The position numbers and the translations under genes are program-made. From JADJPO01 sp963825645 (GTDB lineage: Bacteria; Actinomycetota; Actinomycetes; Actinomycetales; Kineosporiaceae): a DNA stretch of 64,000 nt. The notes beneath the pieces were generated by a model. It made no database searches, was not told the origin of the DNA, and saw nothing but the letters and a program-made list of their open reading frames with translations. Where the stretch lies: NCBI GenBank assembly GCA_963825645.1, contig CAWGTT010000002.1:558001-622000 (forward strand), read 5' to 3'. This document shows positions 8,811 through 17,208 of this stretch, one piece after another. The first letter of the stretch is position 1; each line of letters starts with the position of its first letter.

Positions 8811-8851
8811 GTGATCCCCGTGGTGTGATCCCGTCGTGTGATCCCCGTGGT
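8811..8851 (+). repeat. Three tandem 13-14 bp repeats upstream of the flagellin promoter
   Basis: GTGATCCCCGTGGT, GTGATCCCGTCGT and GTGATCCCCGTGGT follow each other directly. They end about 62 bases before the -35 element of the flagellin promoter. Regular spacing and position would suit a regulator-binding array, but no known protein motif is recognised. Confidence 0.5.
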
Positions 8852-8913
8852 GAGGGCCGGCCCAGATCAGCTCGGCCACAGACCAGTTCACCCGCACGGC
8901 CCACGGCCGGTTC

Positions 8914-8941
8914 CTCAACACCGCCGCCGGGCCGCCGATAG
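8914..8941 (+). promoter_or_regulatory. Predicted FliA (sigma-28) promoter of the flagellin gene
   Basis: CTCAA (8914-8918), exactly 15 bases, then GCCGATAG (8934-8941); the sigma-28 consensus is CTAAA-N15-GCCGATAA. Transcription would begin near 8947-8949, giving a ~50-base leader that carries the CsrA-type hairpin. Confidence 0.7.
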
Positions 8942-8950
8942 GAATCACAG

Positions 8951-8972
8951 GCCGGTCCACGGATGGACCGGT
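8951..8972 (+). promoter_or_regulatory. Predicted CsrA-binding hairpin in the flagellin mRNA leader
   Basis: CCGGTCC (8952-8958) pairs perfectly with GGACCGG (8965-8971), with an extra G-U pair outside. The six-base loop is ACGGAT. An ANGGAN hexaloop is the optimal CsrA/RsmE ligand. A second GGA lies in the Shine-Dalgarno site AAGGAGG (8987-8993), matching the two-site arrangement of the Bacillus hag leader. The segment CGGTG (8969-8973) could instead pair with CACCG (8995-8999) at the start codon, so a structural switch is possible. Confidence 0.6.
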
Positions 8973-8998
8973 GAGGGACCCTAACCAAGGAGGACACC

Positions 8999-9814
8999 GT
9001 GGGTCTTCGCATCAACAACAACATCGCCGCGTTCAACAGCTACCGGAACCTGTCGATCACCGATGGGCAGATGAGCAAGTCGCTGGAGAAGCTGTCCAGC
9101 GGGTTCCGCATCAACCGGGCAGCCGACGACGCGTCGGGTCTGGCGATCTCCGAGGGTCTGCGTGCGCAGATCGGCGGGCTCAAGGTCGCTGTGCGCAACG
9201 CCCAGGACGGCATCAGCGTCGTCCAGACCGCTGAAGGCGCTCTCACCGAGACCCACTCGATCCTCCAGCGGATGCGTGACCTCGCCGTTCAGGCGTCCAA
9301 CGAGGGCGGGCAGAGCACCGAGTCGAAGGCCGCGGCCAACGCCGAGTTCCAGCAGCTCGTCTCCGAGCTGGACGACATCGCCAGCAAGACGACCTTCAAC
9401 GGCACGGCTCTGCTGGACGGCTCGTTCTCCGGCACCTTCCAGGTCGGCGCGCAGGCCGGTGAGGAGCTGTCCGTGGCCGTCGGCACCGCGATGAGCTCGA
9501 CCGGGCTGAGCGTGGGCTCGCTCAACCTGAGCACGGCCGCTTCGGGCGCCATCACGGCGGTCGACGCGGCGATCAACACGGTCAGCACCACCCGCGCCGA
9601 TCTCGGTGCCTCGCAGAACCGGCTCGAGCACAAGATCAACAACCTCAACGTGGCGGTCGAGAACCTGACCGCCTCGGAGAGCCGGATCCGGGACACCGAC
9701 ATGGCCCAGGAGATGGTGGCGTTCACCCGCTCCCAGATCCTGTCCCAGGCCGGTACGGCCATGCTGGCCCAGGCCAACCAGGCTCCGCAGTCGGTGCTGC
9801 GGCTGCTGCAGTGA
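8999..9814 (+). CDS. hag: Flagellin
   Basis: A 271-residue flagellin, GTG start preceded by AAGGAGG. The N-terminal D0/D1 region (MGLRINNNIAAFNSYRNL, LSSGFRINRAADDASGLAI, LQRMRDLAVQASNEG) and C-terminal D1/D0 region (DLGASQNRLEHKINNLNV, SRIRDTDMAQEMVAFTRSQI, ending SVLRLLQ) are highly conserved. The variable D2/D3 domain is almost absent, as in other short Gram-positive flagellins. A FliA-like promoter, a CsrA-type hairpin and a downstream terminator-like hairpin frame the gene. Confidence 0.97.
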   Translation: MGLRINNNIAAFNSYRNLSITDGQMSKSLEKLSSGFRINRAADDASGLAISEGLRAQIGGLKVAVRNAQDGISVVQTAEGALTETHSILQRMRDLAVQASNEGGQSTESKAAANAEFQQLVSELDDIASKTTFNGTALLDGSFSGTFQVGAQAGEELSVAVGTAMSSTGLSVGSLNLSTAASGAITAVDAAINTVSTTRADLGASQNRLEHKINNLNVAVENLTASESRIRDTDMAQEMVAFTRSQILSQAGTAMLAQANQAPQSVLRLLQ

Positions 9815-9820
9815 CCCGTC

Positions 9821-9855
9821 GGCGGCGGCGGTCCCACCCGGGGGCCGCCGCCGCC
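9821..9855 (+). terminator. Strong hairpin after flagellin
   Basis: An 11-bp GC arm GGCGGCGGCGG (9821-9831) pairs with 9845-9855. A G-U pair and three further GC pairs extend it to 15 bp around the loop ACCCG. It starts 6 bases after the flagellin stop and probably ends most flagellin transcripts. The run of Us is lacking. Confidence 0.6.
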
Positions 9856-9987
9856 ACGGCACGCGGCCGGGCCGCGGGTCACCGCGGTGGCCCCGGCCCG
9901 GCGCCACCCGCCACCCGTGTCCAACACCGTTCAGCGTCATCCGCCCGCATCCACGGGTGATCGCAGCAGCCAGCGAGGAGGGACCCG

Positions 9988-11835
9988 ATGTCCCAGATCA
10001 GCGTCTCCGGCGCCGTCTCGGGGATCGACACGGCCGGCCTCATCAACTCTCTGGTCTCCGTGCAGCAGAACCAGCAGACACTGCTGCGCACCCAGCAGAC
10101 CCAGCAGCAGAAGGCCGCCGACACCTTCGGCAAGCTGATCACGTCGCTCGGCAACCTGAGCACCCTCGCCACGAAGGTGGCCAAGACCTCCGACTGGTCC
10201 GGGGTCGTCGCCACGTCGTCCTCGACCGGGGTCACCGCCACCGCGAGCGGAACCCGGGCCGCCTCCCTCACCTTCGACGTCACCTCGACGGCCAAAGCCC
10301 ACTCGCTGGTCTCGCAGGACACCGCCGGCTCGCTCGGTGCCCAGGTCGCCTCCGGTCCGCTCACCATCACCAAGCACGACGGCTCCACGCTCGAGGTGCA
10401 GACCGGTTCCGGGTCGCTGGCCGACGTGATCGCCGCCGTGAACGCCTCCTCGGCCGGCGTCACCGCCTCGGCCGTGCAGACCGCGCCGGGCGAGTACCGC
10501 CTCCAGCTCACCGCCGCGAACACCGGTGCCGCCTCGGAGTTCTCGGTCACCGGTCTGGACGGCTTCACCGGCCTCAACATCCTCCGGCAGGGCAGCGACG
10601 CGCAGATCACCGTGGGGGACAACCCGGTCACGTCGTTCACGGTCAGCTCGTCGAGCAACACCTTCGCCGGCGTCGTGCCCGGGCTGTCGTTCACCGTCAG
10701 CCGGGTGGAGAGCGGGGTCACCGTCGGCTCCTCCGTCGACGGCAGCGCCGTGGCCGACGACGTCAAGAAGCTCGTGGACGCTGCGAACACCGTCCTGTCG
10801 AGCATCGAGACCGCCACCCAGTGGAACGCCACGACCAAGAGCGGCGGCGCGCTGGTCGGCGACAGCACCGCGCGGTCGCTGCAGCAGTCGATCCTCAACC
10901 TGATCGGATCCGCCAGCGCTCCCGGGGTGTCCCTGACCCGCGACGGCCGGCTGAGCTTCGACGCCGCCACGTTCACGCAGGCGTTCGCCGCCGATCCCCA
11001 GGCGGTGGCGGCCAAGTTCGGCGCCACGGGCACCTTCTCGCCCGCCTCAGGCGTGAGCGGCACCGTGCGCTACTCCTCGGCGACCACCCAGACCAAGGCC
11101 GGCGTCTATGACGTCCACATCGACTCCCTGGCCGCCGCCGAGACCTGGCAGGTCGACGGATCGGGCCCGCTGACCGGCAAGACGATCGAGCTGACCCGCG
11201 GCTCGACCACCGCCAGCTACACGGTGCAGACCGGCGACAGCCTGCAGGACGTCGCCACGGCCCTCGCCGGCGCGGCCTCCGCGGCCGGGCTGGGTATCTC
11301 GGTCGACGTCGACGGCACCGACCTGGTGATGAGCGCAGGCTCGGCGGGGAGCGCGGGCGCCTTCCAGACCACGCTGGACGCCGTGAGCCAAACCCGCTCC
11401 GTGGCAGGCGCAGACGTGCAGGGCACGATCGACGGACTCACCGCCGACGGCGCCGGCACCCAGCTCGCGCTGAACGCCGGTGACAGCGGGGCCAAGGGCC
11501 TGGTCGTCCAGGTGGCGCTGAGCGCCGCCGACCTGTCCGCCAGCGGCGGCGACGTGGGCAGCCTGACCGTCGCTCCCGGCCTGGCTCAACAGGTGATCCA
11601 GCTGGTGAAGCAGCAGACCGAGACCGGCACCGGACTCCTCGCCTCTGCCAAGTCGGGCCGGGAGAGCGCGGTCAAGGGCCTGCAGAGCCAGATCGACGAC
11701 TGGGACCGCCGGCTGACCACCTACCGGGCCTCGCTCCAGGCGCAGTTCACCGCGATGGAGACCACCCTGTCCGCGCTGAAGAGCCAGTCCAGCTTCCTCG
11801 CCAGCTACGGAACGGCACAGCAACAGCAGACCTGA
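9988..11835 (+). CDS. fliD: FliD filament cap
   Basis: A 615-residue protein, ATG start with GAGGAGGG upstream. The N-terminal motif SGAVSGIDTAGLINSLVSVQ and the following Gln-rich coiled coil are diagnostic. The central part is rich in Ser/Thr/Ala beta structure. The C-terminal coiled coil (QSQIDDWDRRLTTYRASLQ, FTAMETTLSALKSQSSFL) is the conserved FliD end. It caps the filament and promotes flagellin polymerisation. It is followed by fliS. Confidence 0.96.
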   Translation: MSQISVSGAVSGIDTAGLINSLVSVQQNQQTLLRTQQTQQQKAADTFGKLITSLGNLSTLATKVAKTSDWSGVVATSSSTGVTATASGTRAASLTFDVTSTAKAHSLVSQDTAGSLGAQVASGPLTITKHDGSTLEVQTGSGSLADVIAAVNASSAGVTASAVQTAPGEYRLQLTAANTGAASEFSVTGLDGFTGLNILRQGSDAQITVGDNPVTSFTVSSSSNTFAGVVPGLSFTVSRVESGVTVGSSVDGSAVADDVKKLVDAANTVLSSIETATQWNATTKSGGALVGDSTARSLQQSILNLIGSASAPGVSLTRDGRLSFDAATFTQAFAADPQAVAAKFGATGTFSPASGVSGTVRYSSATTQTKAGVYDVHIDSLAAAETWQVDGSGPLTGKTIELTRGSTTASYTVQTGDSLQDVATALAGAASAAGLGISVDVDGTDLVMSAGSAGSAGAFQTTLDAVSQTRSVAGADVQGTIDGLTADGAGTQLALNAGDSGAKGLVVQVALSAADLSASGGDVGSLTVAPGLAQQVIQLVKQQTETGTGLLASAKSGRESAVKGLQSQIDDWDRRLTTYRASLQAQFTAMETTLSALKSQSSFLASYGTAQQQQT

Positions 11836-11988
11836 CCGCCGCCGTCCAGCGGCCGACCCCGCGTGCACCGAGACCCCACCCGAGAGCAAGCACCCCATCG
11901 GAGCACTCCAGCGGCCCGTCGGGTGAGTCGAGGAAGTCCATGAGGCGCTGAGGGTCGCACCGGCACTCAGGCCAGAAGGAGGCGAGGC

Positions 11989-12420
11989 ATGTCGTACGGC
12001 TTGGCGCAAGCCCGCTACGCCAGTGACGCCACGCAGACCGCCTCCCCGGCTCGGCTGCTGACCATGCTCTACGACCGCCTGGTCGTCGACCTGTCGATGG
12101 CCTACGACGCGATGCTGCGCGGCGAGATCTCCCTGGTCGGTGAGCGGCTCAGCCACGCCAGCGACATCCTCCTCGAGCTGCACTCGACCCTCGATACCGA
12201 CCTGTGGCCGCAGGGCCGCTCCCTGGCCGCGCTGTACGTGTGGCTGGTCCAGGAGCTGATGCAGGCCCGGTTGCACAACCAGCCGCAGCGGGTGGCCACC
12301 TGCCGCGACCTGGTCATTCCACTTCGAGACGCCTGGCACTCCGCCAGCGGGGCCGCCGCACCACGACGGGCCCAGGATCACCGTGCGCAAGGAGGCGCTG
12401 TCCGAGGAGGCGCCGCATGA
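11989..12420 (+). CDS. fliS: FliS flagellin export chaperone
   Basis: A 143-residue protein; AAGGAGG precedes the ATG. The family core is clear: SPARLLTMLYDRLVVDL, then a four-helix arrangement with LYVWLVQELMQARLHNQ. It binds the C-terminal D0 helix of flagellin to prevent early polymerisation. The last ~20 residues are a low-complexity tail. Its stop overlaps the next start (ATGA). Confidence 0.93.
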   Translation: MSYGLAQARYASDATQTASPARLLTMLYDRLVVDLSMAYDAMLRGEISLVGERLSHASDILLELHSTLDTDLWPQGRSLAALYVWLVQELMQARLHNQPQRVATCRDLVIPLRDAWHSASGAAAPRRAQDHRAQGGAVRGGAA

Positions 12421-12770
12421 CGCCGACCACCACCCGCACCGCAACCGCCGTCACCGGCACGGGCCAGGGCGGATCCACCTGGAACGAGTACCTGGACTCG
12501 GTCGAGGCAGCCGTCCTCGACGTGCAGAACAGCCTGCTCGAGGGCCGGCCCCCGCAGATGCCGGCCCTGAGCCTGCCGGCCGGACCGCCGCCGGACCACG
12601 CCGGCCCGCGCCGGGCCGCGGTCGCCGCCCTGCTGGCCGAGGTCACCGAGCTGGTCGGCCAGCACCGGGACGCGGTCTCGGAGCGCCTGGCATCCCTGCC
12701 TCGCCAGAACCGGCAGTCGAACGCCTACCACACCGCCGACGCCGGTGAGCGGCTCGACGTCATGAGCTGA
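12417..12770 (+). CDS. Small helical protein in the FliT position
   Basis: A 117-residue protein overlapping fliS by ATGA. Helices are predicted in WNEYLDSVEAAVLDVQNSLL and RRAAVAALLAEVTELVGQHRDAV, with a Pro-rich linker between them. The position directly after fliD-fliS and the size match FliT, the FliD chaperone, but sequence similarity is too weak to name it. Translational coupling to fliS supports a flagellar role. Confidence 0.65.
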   Translation: MTPTTTRTATAVTGTGQGGSTWNEYLDSVEAAVLDVQNSLLEGRPPQMPALSLPAGPPPDHAGPRRAAVAALLAEVTELVGQHRDAVSERLASLPRQNRQSNAYHTADAGERLDVMS

Positions 12771-12864
12771 GCCGCCTGACGGGCACCCGAGCGAGCCGGC
12801 GATGCGCCGCACGGACTAGCCCGGACGGCTGAAGCCGAGGGCACGGGCTGCCGAAGAACTGGCG

Positions 12865-14247
12865 GTGAGCACTGCAGCGCGCCGGCGCCCCCCGTCGGCA
12901 CCCCGTCCGCCGTCGCAGCGCGCCCGGTCGGGGCGGCCGCCGCTGCTCGCCGCCACCTTGATCGTCAAGAACGAGGCCGAGAACCTCCCGGTCTGCCTGG
13001 AGAGCCTGACCGGCCTGGTCGACGAGATCATCGTCTACGACACCGGGTCGACCGACGATACGGTCGCCGTGGCCCGGGCGCGCGGCGCTCGGGTACTCGA
13101 GGGATACTGGGACGACGACTTCGCCCGCGCCCGGAACGCCTCCCTGGAGGCGGCCCGGTCCGAGTGGATCATCTGGGTGGACGCCGACGACCAGCTCAGC
13201 TGCCCGCACGGCGCGGCGTTGCGCGCGTACCTGAACGGGGACACCGAGGTGTTCCCCGGTGCCCCTCCCGCCGCCCGGGTCGACATGATCCAGCTGCGGG
13301 TGATCAACGTGTCCACGGCGGACCGCAGCATGCACACCCTCGACTCGATCCGGATCGCGCGCCGCTCACGGGTGCGCTGGCACGGCAGGATCCACGAGCT
13401 GCTCCGGGTCGAGGGTCCGGTCCCAGACCACGGTCGGGCGATCCAGCTCGGACCCGAGGTCCTGCACGTGCGCCACCGCGGCTACGCCGACCCCGAGCTG
13501 CTGGCCGTCAAGGCCGAGCGCAACGTGCAGATCGCCCAGGCCCAACTGGACGACCTGGTGGCCACCGGTACCGAGGACTCGCACCTCGCCGCCCGGGCCG
13601 CCTTCGACCTGGCCCGTTCGCTGCTGCTCGCCGGCCGGACGCAGGAGGCGGTGGACGCCTTCGAGGTGGTGCGGGAGATCTGCCCGGATGGGCTGTACCG
13701 GGCGGAGGCAACGTTGATGCTGGCCCAGACCCTTCTCGACTCAGGCGGTTTCGACGAGGTGGCGCTGTTCCTGGCCGAGGAGCTGGCCGAGAGCGAGCAC
13801 ACCTCCTCGCAGTTCAGCGACTGGCTACGGGCCCAGGCGATGGCGAGGCTGGGCCATCGGCGCGAGGCGCTGGCCCTGCTGCGCGGCGTGACAGAGCTCG
13901 TCGATCCGGTCGGCAACCGGCAGAGCATGGAGCGGGTGCTGATGGCCCGCTCGCTCTTCGCCGGCGCCGAGGGACTCCTCGAGGAGTCGGCCACGACCAT
14001 GCTCGATCTGGTACTGCAGTACGGTCCCCGCGAGGACCGCTGCCTGCTGCTGCTCAAGCTGTGGGCCCACCGCGAGGCGGAGCTGGCCGCCGCCCTCGGG
14101 GCGGACGTCGGGCCCTTCGGCGGCGACGCGCTGGCCATGCTGGCCCGGCTCGGCGAGGCCGGTCGCCGGGTCGCCGAGCAGGCCGCAGCGGGTCCCCGCG
14201 ACGCCACGGCGCAGAGCGCCGCGCAGGCGCCGATCCCAACGGGCTAA
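12865..14247 (+). CDS. Family-2 glycosyltransferase with helical-repeat C-terminus
   Basis: A 460-residue protein from a GTG without a strong ribosome site. Residues ~28-260 form a GT-A fold: ATLIVKNEAENLPVCLESL, then DTGSTDDTVAVA and the metal-binding WVDADDQ. The C-terminal ~200 residues are alpha-helical repeats resembling TPRs (AARAAFDLARSLLLAGRTQEA, YRAEATLMLAQTLLDSGGF). Placement between fliS/fliT-like and flgB suggests a flagellin or flagellar-component glycosyltransferase; that target is inferred from position only. Confidence 0.8.
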   Translation: MSTAARRRPPSAPRPPSQRARSGRPPLLAATLIVKNEAENLPVCLESLTGLVDEIIVYDTGSTDDTVAVARARGARVLEGYWDDDFARARNASLEAARSEWIIWVDADDQLSCPHGAALRAYLNGDTEVFPGAPPAARVDMIQLRVINVSTADRSMHTLDSIRIARRSRVRWHGRIHELLRVEGPVPDHGRAIQLGPEVLHVRHRGYADPELLAVKAERNVQIAQAQLDDLVATGTEDSHLAARAAFDLARSLLLAGRTQEAVDAFEVVREICPDGLYRAEATLMLAQTLLDSGGFDEVALFLAEELAESEHTSSQFSDWLRAQAMARLGHRREALALLRGVTELVDPVGNRQSMERVLMARSLFAGAEGLLEESATTMLDLVLQYGPREDRCLLLLKLWAHREAELAAALGADVGPFGGDALAMLARLGEAGRRVAEQAAAGPRDATAQSAAQAPIPTG

Positions 14248-14485
14248 CCCGCCCTGCCCGGGTGGAGCAGATCCGACACCTCTTCGTATACAACGTGTCA
14301 CGCCCCGTTGAGCCGGACGGCGGACCCGGCGCCGGGTAGCCGGTGGGCCCCTCAAGCACTCCGCGGCAGGCGACGACGTCACTGTCAGAGCAGGGACCGC
14401 TCACCAGCGCCATGGATCGGCGTAGGACACACGACCGGCCACGCGCGGGACGACAGGTGCCGCGCGGGCACACCAAGGGGTCCCG

Positions 14486-14833
14486 ATGCTCGACGACGTC
14501 TCGATCGGCGCGCTGCACGCTGCGCTGAACGGTCTCTCCGCCCGGCAACGGGCGATCAGTGATGACATCGCCAACGTCAACACGCCGTACTACCGGTCCC
14601 GGTCGGTCGCCTTCGAGGGCGACCTGCGCCGAGCGCTGGACCGCGGACGGGACCCACTCGGCGTACGCCCGGAGGTCGTCATGTCGACCGACGCGCCCGG
14701 CCTGACCGGCAACAACGTCAACCTGGCCCAGGCCACGGTCTCCTCCGTCAACACCCAGCTGGCCTACGAGCTGGTCATGCGCGCCACCGGCGACCGCTTC
14801 GCCGTCCTGCGCGCCGCCGCCAGGGGGGCGTGA
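14486..14833 (+). CDS. flgB: FlgB proximal rod protein
   Basis: A 115-residue protein, ATG with AAGGGG upstream. It carries the rod signature LSARQRAISDDIANVNTPYYRS and the C-terminal helix VNTQLAYELVMRATGDRF. It is the first gene of the basal-body block flgB-flgC-fliE-fliF-fliG-fliH-fliI-fliJ, with most junctions overlapping. No convincing CTCAN-N15-GCCGA promoter precedes it, so this block may use another sigma factor. Confidence 0.93.
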   Translation: MLDDVSIGALHAALNGLSARQRAISDDIANVNTPYYRSRSVAFEGDLRRALDRGRDPLGVRPEVVMSTDAPGLTGNNVNLAQATVSSVNTQLAYELVMRATGDRFAVLRAAARGA

Positions 14834-15237
14834 GCAGCATGTTCGAGGCCCTCGGCATCTGCGGCACGTCGATGAACGTCCACCAGACCTGGCTGGACGC
14901 GATCTCCGACAACATCGCCAACATCAACACGGTCCGGCCGACCGACCAGGCCGCGTTCCAGGCCCGCTATGTCGTCGCTCAGGCCCTGGAGAACGGTTCC
15001 ACCGGAGCTGGTGTGGCCGTCGCCGGAATCGACCTGAGCAGCGGCGAGGGTCGGCTGGTCTACTCCCCCGACCACCCGCTCGCCGACGAGCGCGGCCTGG
15101 TCCGGCTGCCCGACGTCGACCTCGGTGAGCAGATGACCACGCTGGTGATGGCACAGCGCGGCTACCAGGCCAGCGTGTCGAACCTCTACCGCGTCAAGGC
15201 GTGCTACGACGCCGCGATCCAGATGGGCAGGGCCTAG
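14830..15237 (+). CDS. flgC: FlgC proximal rod protein
   Basis: A 135-residue protein, GTG start overlapping flgB by 4 bases. It has the motif LDAISDNIANINTVRPTDQAAF and the C-terminal DVDLGEQMTTLVMAQRGYQASV typical of FlgC, where residues near the C-terminus pack into the rod. Size is normal for the family. Confidence 0.95.
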   Translation: MSSMFEALGICGTSMNVHQTWLDAISDNIANINTVRPTDQAAFQARYVVAQALENGSTGAGVAVAGIDLSSGEGRLVYSPDHPLADERGLVRLPDVDLGEQMTTLVMAQRGYQASVSNLYRVKACYDAAIQMGRA

Positions 15238-15602
15238 TGCCCATCGGAGGGATCGGAGCCGTGGCCTCCTCCGGTGCGGGCGATCTCATCGGAAGACTCT
15301 ATGCGCAGCAAGCGGCGTCGATGACGGGGTCGACCAGTCAGCCGGCAGCCGCCGCCGGCGACCCGGCCGCCGCCGTCCGGGGCGCCGACTTCGCCTCGGC
15401 GATCGGCGACGGGCTGACTGCGCTGGAGTCGCTGGACCGCACCGCGGCCACTCGCGCCGTTCAGGCCGCGACCGGTGACCTGAACGACGTGCACGACTAC
15501 GTGATCGCGGCCACGTCGCTGCAGACCGCCACCGAGCTGACCACCACCGTGCGCAACAAGGCTCTCGAAGCCTTCAGTGAGATTATGAGGATGCCACTGT
15601 GA
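15237..15602 (+). CDS. fliE: FliE MS-ring/rod junction protein
   Basis: A 121-residue protein. The GTG at 15237 overlaps the flgC stop by one base and is the sensible start. The C-terminal helix (LNDVHDYVIAATSLQTATEL, TTVRNKALEAFSEIMRM) is the conserved FliE signature. It connects the FliF ring to the FlgB/FlgC rod and overlaps fliF by 4 bases. Confidence 0.92.
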   Translation: MPIGGIGAVASSGAGDLIGRLYAQQAASMTGSTSQPAAAAGDPAAAVRGADFASAIGDGLTALESLDRTAATRAVQAATGDLNDVHDYVIAATSLQTATELTTTVRNKALEAFSEIMRMPL

Positions 15603-17203
15603 GCGAAGCGATGTCCGCGGTCATGGGCCGCGCCAAGGGGCTCGCCTCCGGCTTCACGCCGGGCCAGCGCGGCGTCGTCCTGGTCGCCGTGATAGCCCTG
15701 GTGATGGGCGCTTTCGCCCTGACCAACTGGGTCGCCCAGCCCTCCTGGACTCCCCTGTTCAGCCAGCTCTCCGGCTCCGACGCCAGCGCCATCGTCGAGA
15801 AGCTGCGCAGCGACAATGTCGAGTACCAGCTCTCGGACGGCGGCAGCACCATCCTGGTTCCGCAGTCCCAGGTCTACGACCTACGCGTCTCCTTGGCCGG
15901 CGAGGGGCTGCCGGCCAACACCGACGGGGCCGGCTGGGACCTGCTCGACAAGCAGGGGATGACCGCCACCGACTTCCAGCAGACCGTGGCCTACGAGCGG
16001 GCGCTCGAGGGCGAGCTGTCCAAGACGCTCGGGGCGATCAGCGGGGTCCGAACGGCAGTGGTCAACCTCGGCATCCCGAAACGGGACGTGTTCGCCGAGG
16101 AGCAGGACGTGCCGACTGCGGCGGTTCTGCTGCAGCTGGTGCCCGGCACGACGTTGAGCACGTCCCAGGTGCGCTCGATCACCAGCCTGGTGGCCGGCAG
16201 CGTGCCCGGGCTGGACCCGGCGAAGGTCACCGTCAGCGACGGCAACGGGACGATGCTCACCAGCCCCGAGGGCACCGGTGGCGCCGCCGCCGTGGCAGGG
16301 GACAGCGACCAGCAGATCGCGCAGTACGAGGACCGGGTGAGCAGCTCGGTGCAGCAGATGCTGGACCGGGTCTTCGGCCCGGGCAAGACCGTGGTCCGGG
16401 TCAGCGCACAGCTCGACTACGACACCCGGGAGACCACCCGGGAGGTGTACCTGTCCTCCCCCGCGGTCACCCCGCTCTCCGAAGCCACCAGCCGAGAGGT
16501 CTACGGCAAGGGTGCGGCCGGCGTCGGGGGCCAGCTCGGGGTGATCTCGCCGACCCTGACCCCGTACGCCCCGGGCGCGAGCGGCCAGGACTACCTCAAG
16601 GAGGAACGGACGGTCAACAACGCGGTCGGCAAGGAGCTGGTCACCGAGAAGGCCGCGCCCGGTGCCGTCGAACGGCTGAGCATCGCCGTCGTCCTGGACG
16701 CGACGACCCTGGGTGCCACCGACGCCGCCAGGGTGCAGCAGATCGTCGCCAGCGCAGCGGGGGTCAACGCCGACCGCGGCGACGTGGTCCAGGTCGACAA
16801 GCTGCCGTTCGACACAGCGTCGGTCGAGGCGGCCAAGGCCGAGCTGGACCAAGCCGAGGCCTCAGCGCGCACCGCCCAGTACGTCGACATGGGCCAGAAG
16901 GCCGGCTTGGTCCTGCTGGCCGTCATCGTCGCCATCGTGATGATGATCCGGCGCAGGAAGTCCACCCCGGCCTCGGTGGCCGTGTCGGCCTCCGACCTGC
17001 CCGACGGCGTGCTGATGCCGTCGCGGCTCGAGGCGATCGCGGCGCAGCGACGCCGCGAGCTCGGTCCGGGGCCGGACGACGACGTCGCCAACCCGATCAT
17101 CGAGAGAGAGAAGATGCGCGACGAGGTGGCCTCGTTCGTGGACTCCCAGCCCGAGGAGATCGCCCAGCTCGTGCAGGGCTGGCTCTCTCAGCGGAGTAAC
17201 TGA
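15599..17203 (+). CDS. fliF: FliF MS-ring protein
   Basis: A 534-residue protein with a GTG start. It has an N-terminal membrane helix (VVLVAVIALVMGAFALTNWV) and ring-building motifs with MTATDFQQTVAYERALEGEL and VASAAGVNADRGDVVQVDKLPF. A second membrane helix (GLVLLAVIVAIVMMIRRRK) and a cytoplasmic FliG-binding tail (FVDSQPEEIAQLVQGWL) complete it. It forms the membrane ring housing the export gate. Confidence 0.97.
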   Translation: MSEAMSAVMGRAKGLASGFTPGQRGVVLVAVIALVMGAFALTNWVAQPSWTPLFSQLSGSDASAIVEKLRSDNVEYQLSDGGSTILVPQSQVYDLRVSLAGEGLPANTDGAGWDLLDKQGMTATDFQQTVAYERALEGELSKTLGAISGVRTAVVNLGIPKRDVFAEEQDVPTAAVLLQLVPGTTLSTSQVRSITSLVAGSVPGLDPAKVTVSDGNGTMLTSPEGTGGAAAVAGDSDQQIAQYEDRVSSSVQQMLDRVFGPGKTVVRVSAQLDYDTRETTREVYLSSPAVTPLSEATSREVYGKGAAGVGGQLGVISPTLTPYAPGASGQDYLKEERTVNNAVGKELVTEKAAPGAVERLSIAVVLDATTLGATDAARVQQIVASAAGVNADRGDVVQVDKLPFDTASVEAAKAELDQAEASARTAQYVDMGQKAGLVLLAVIVAIVMMIRRRKSTPASVAVSASDLPDGVLMPSRLEAIAAQRRRELGPGPDDDVANPIIEREKMRDEVASFVDSQPEEIAQLVQGWLSQRSN

Positions 17204-17208
17204 TCACG

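Noticed and set aside
11832..11859. CTGAC-N15-GCCGACCC at the end of fliD as a promoter of fliS
   Set aside because: The -35 part differs from CTCAN, the site lies at the fliD stop and 130 bases from fliS, and such a match is likely by chance in this GC content.
14351..14377. CTCAA followed by GCGACGAC before flgB
   Set aside because: The -10 lacks the CCGA core and the spacer is 14 bases; it cannot be told from chance.
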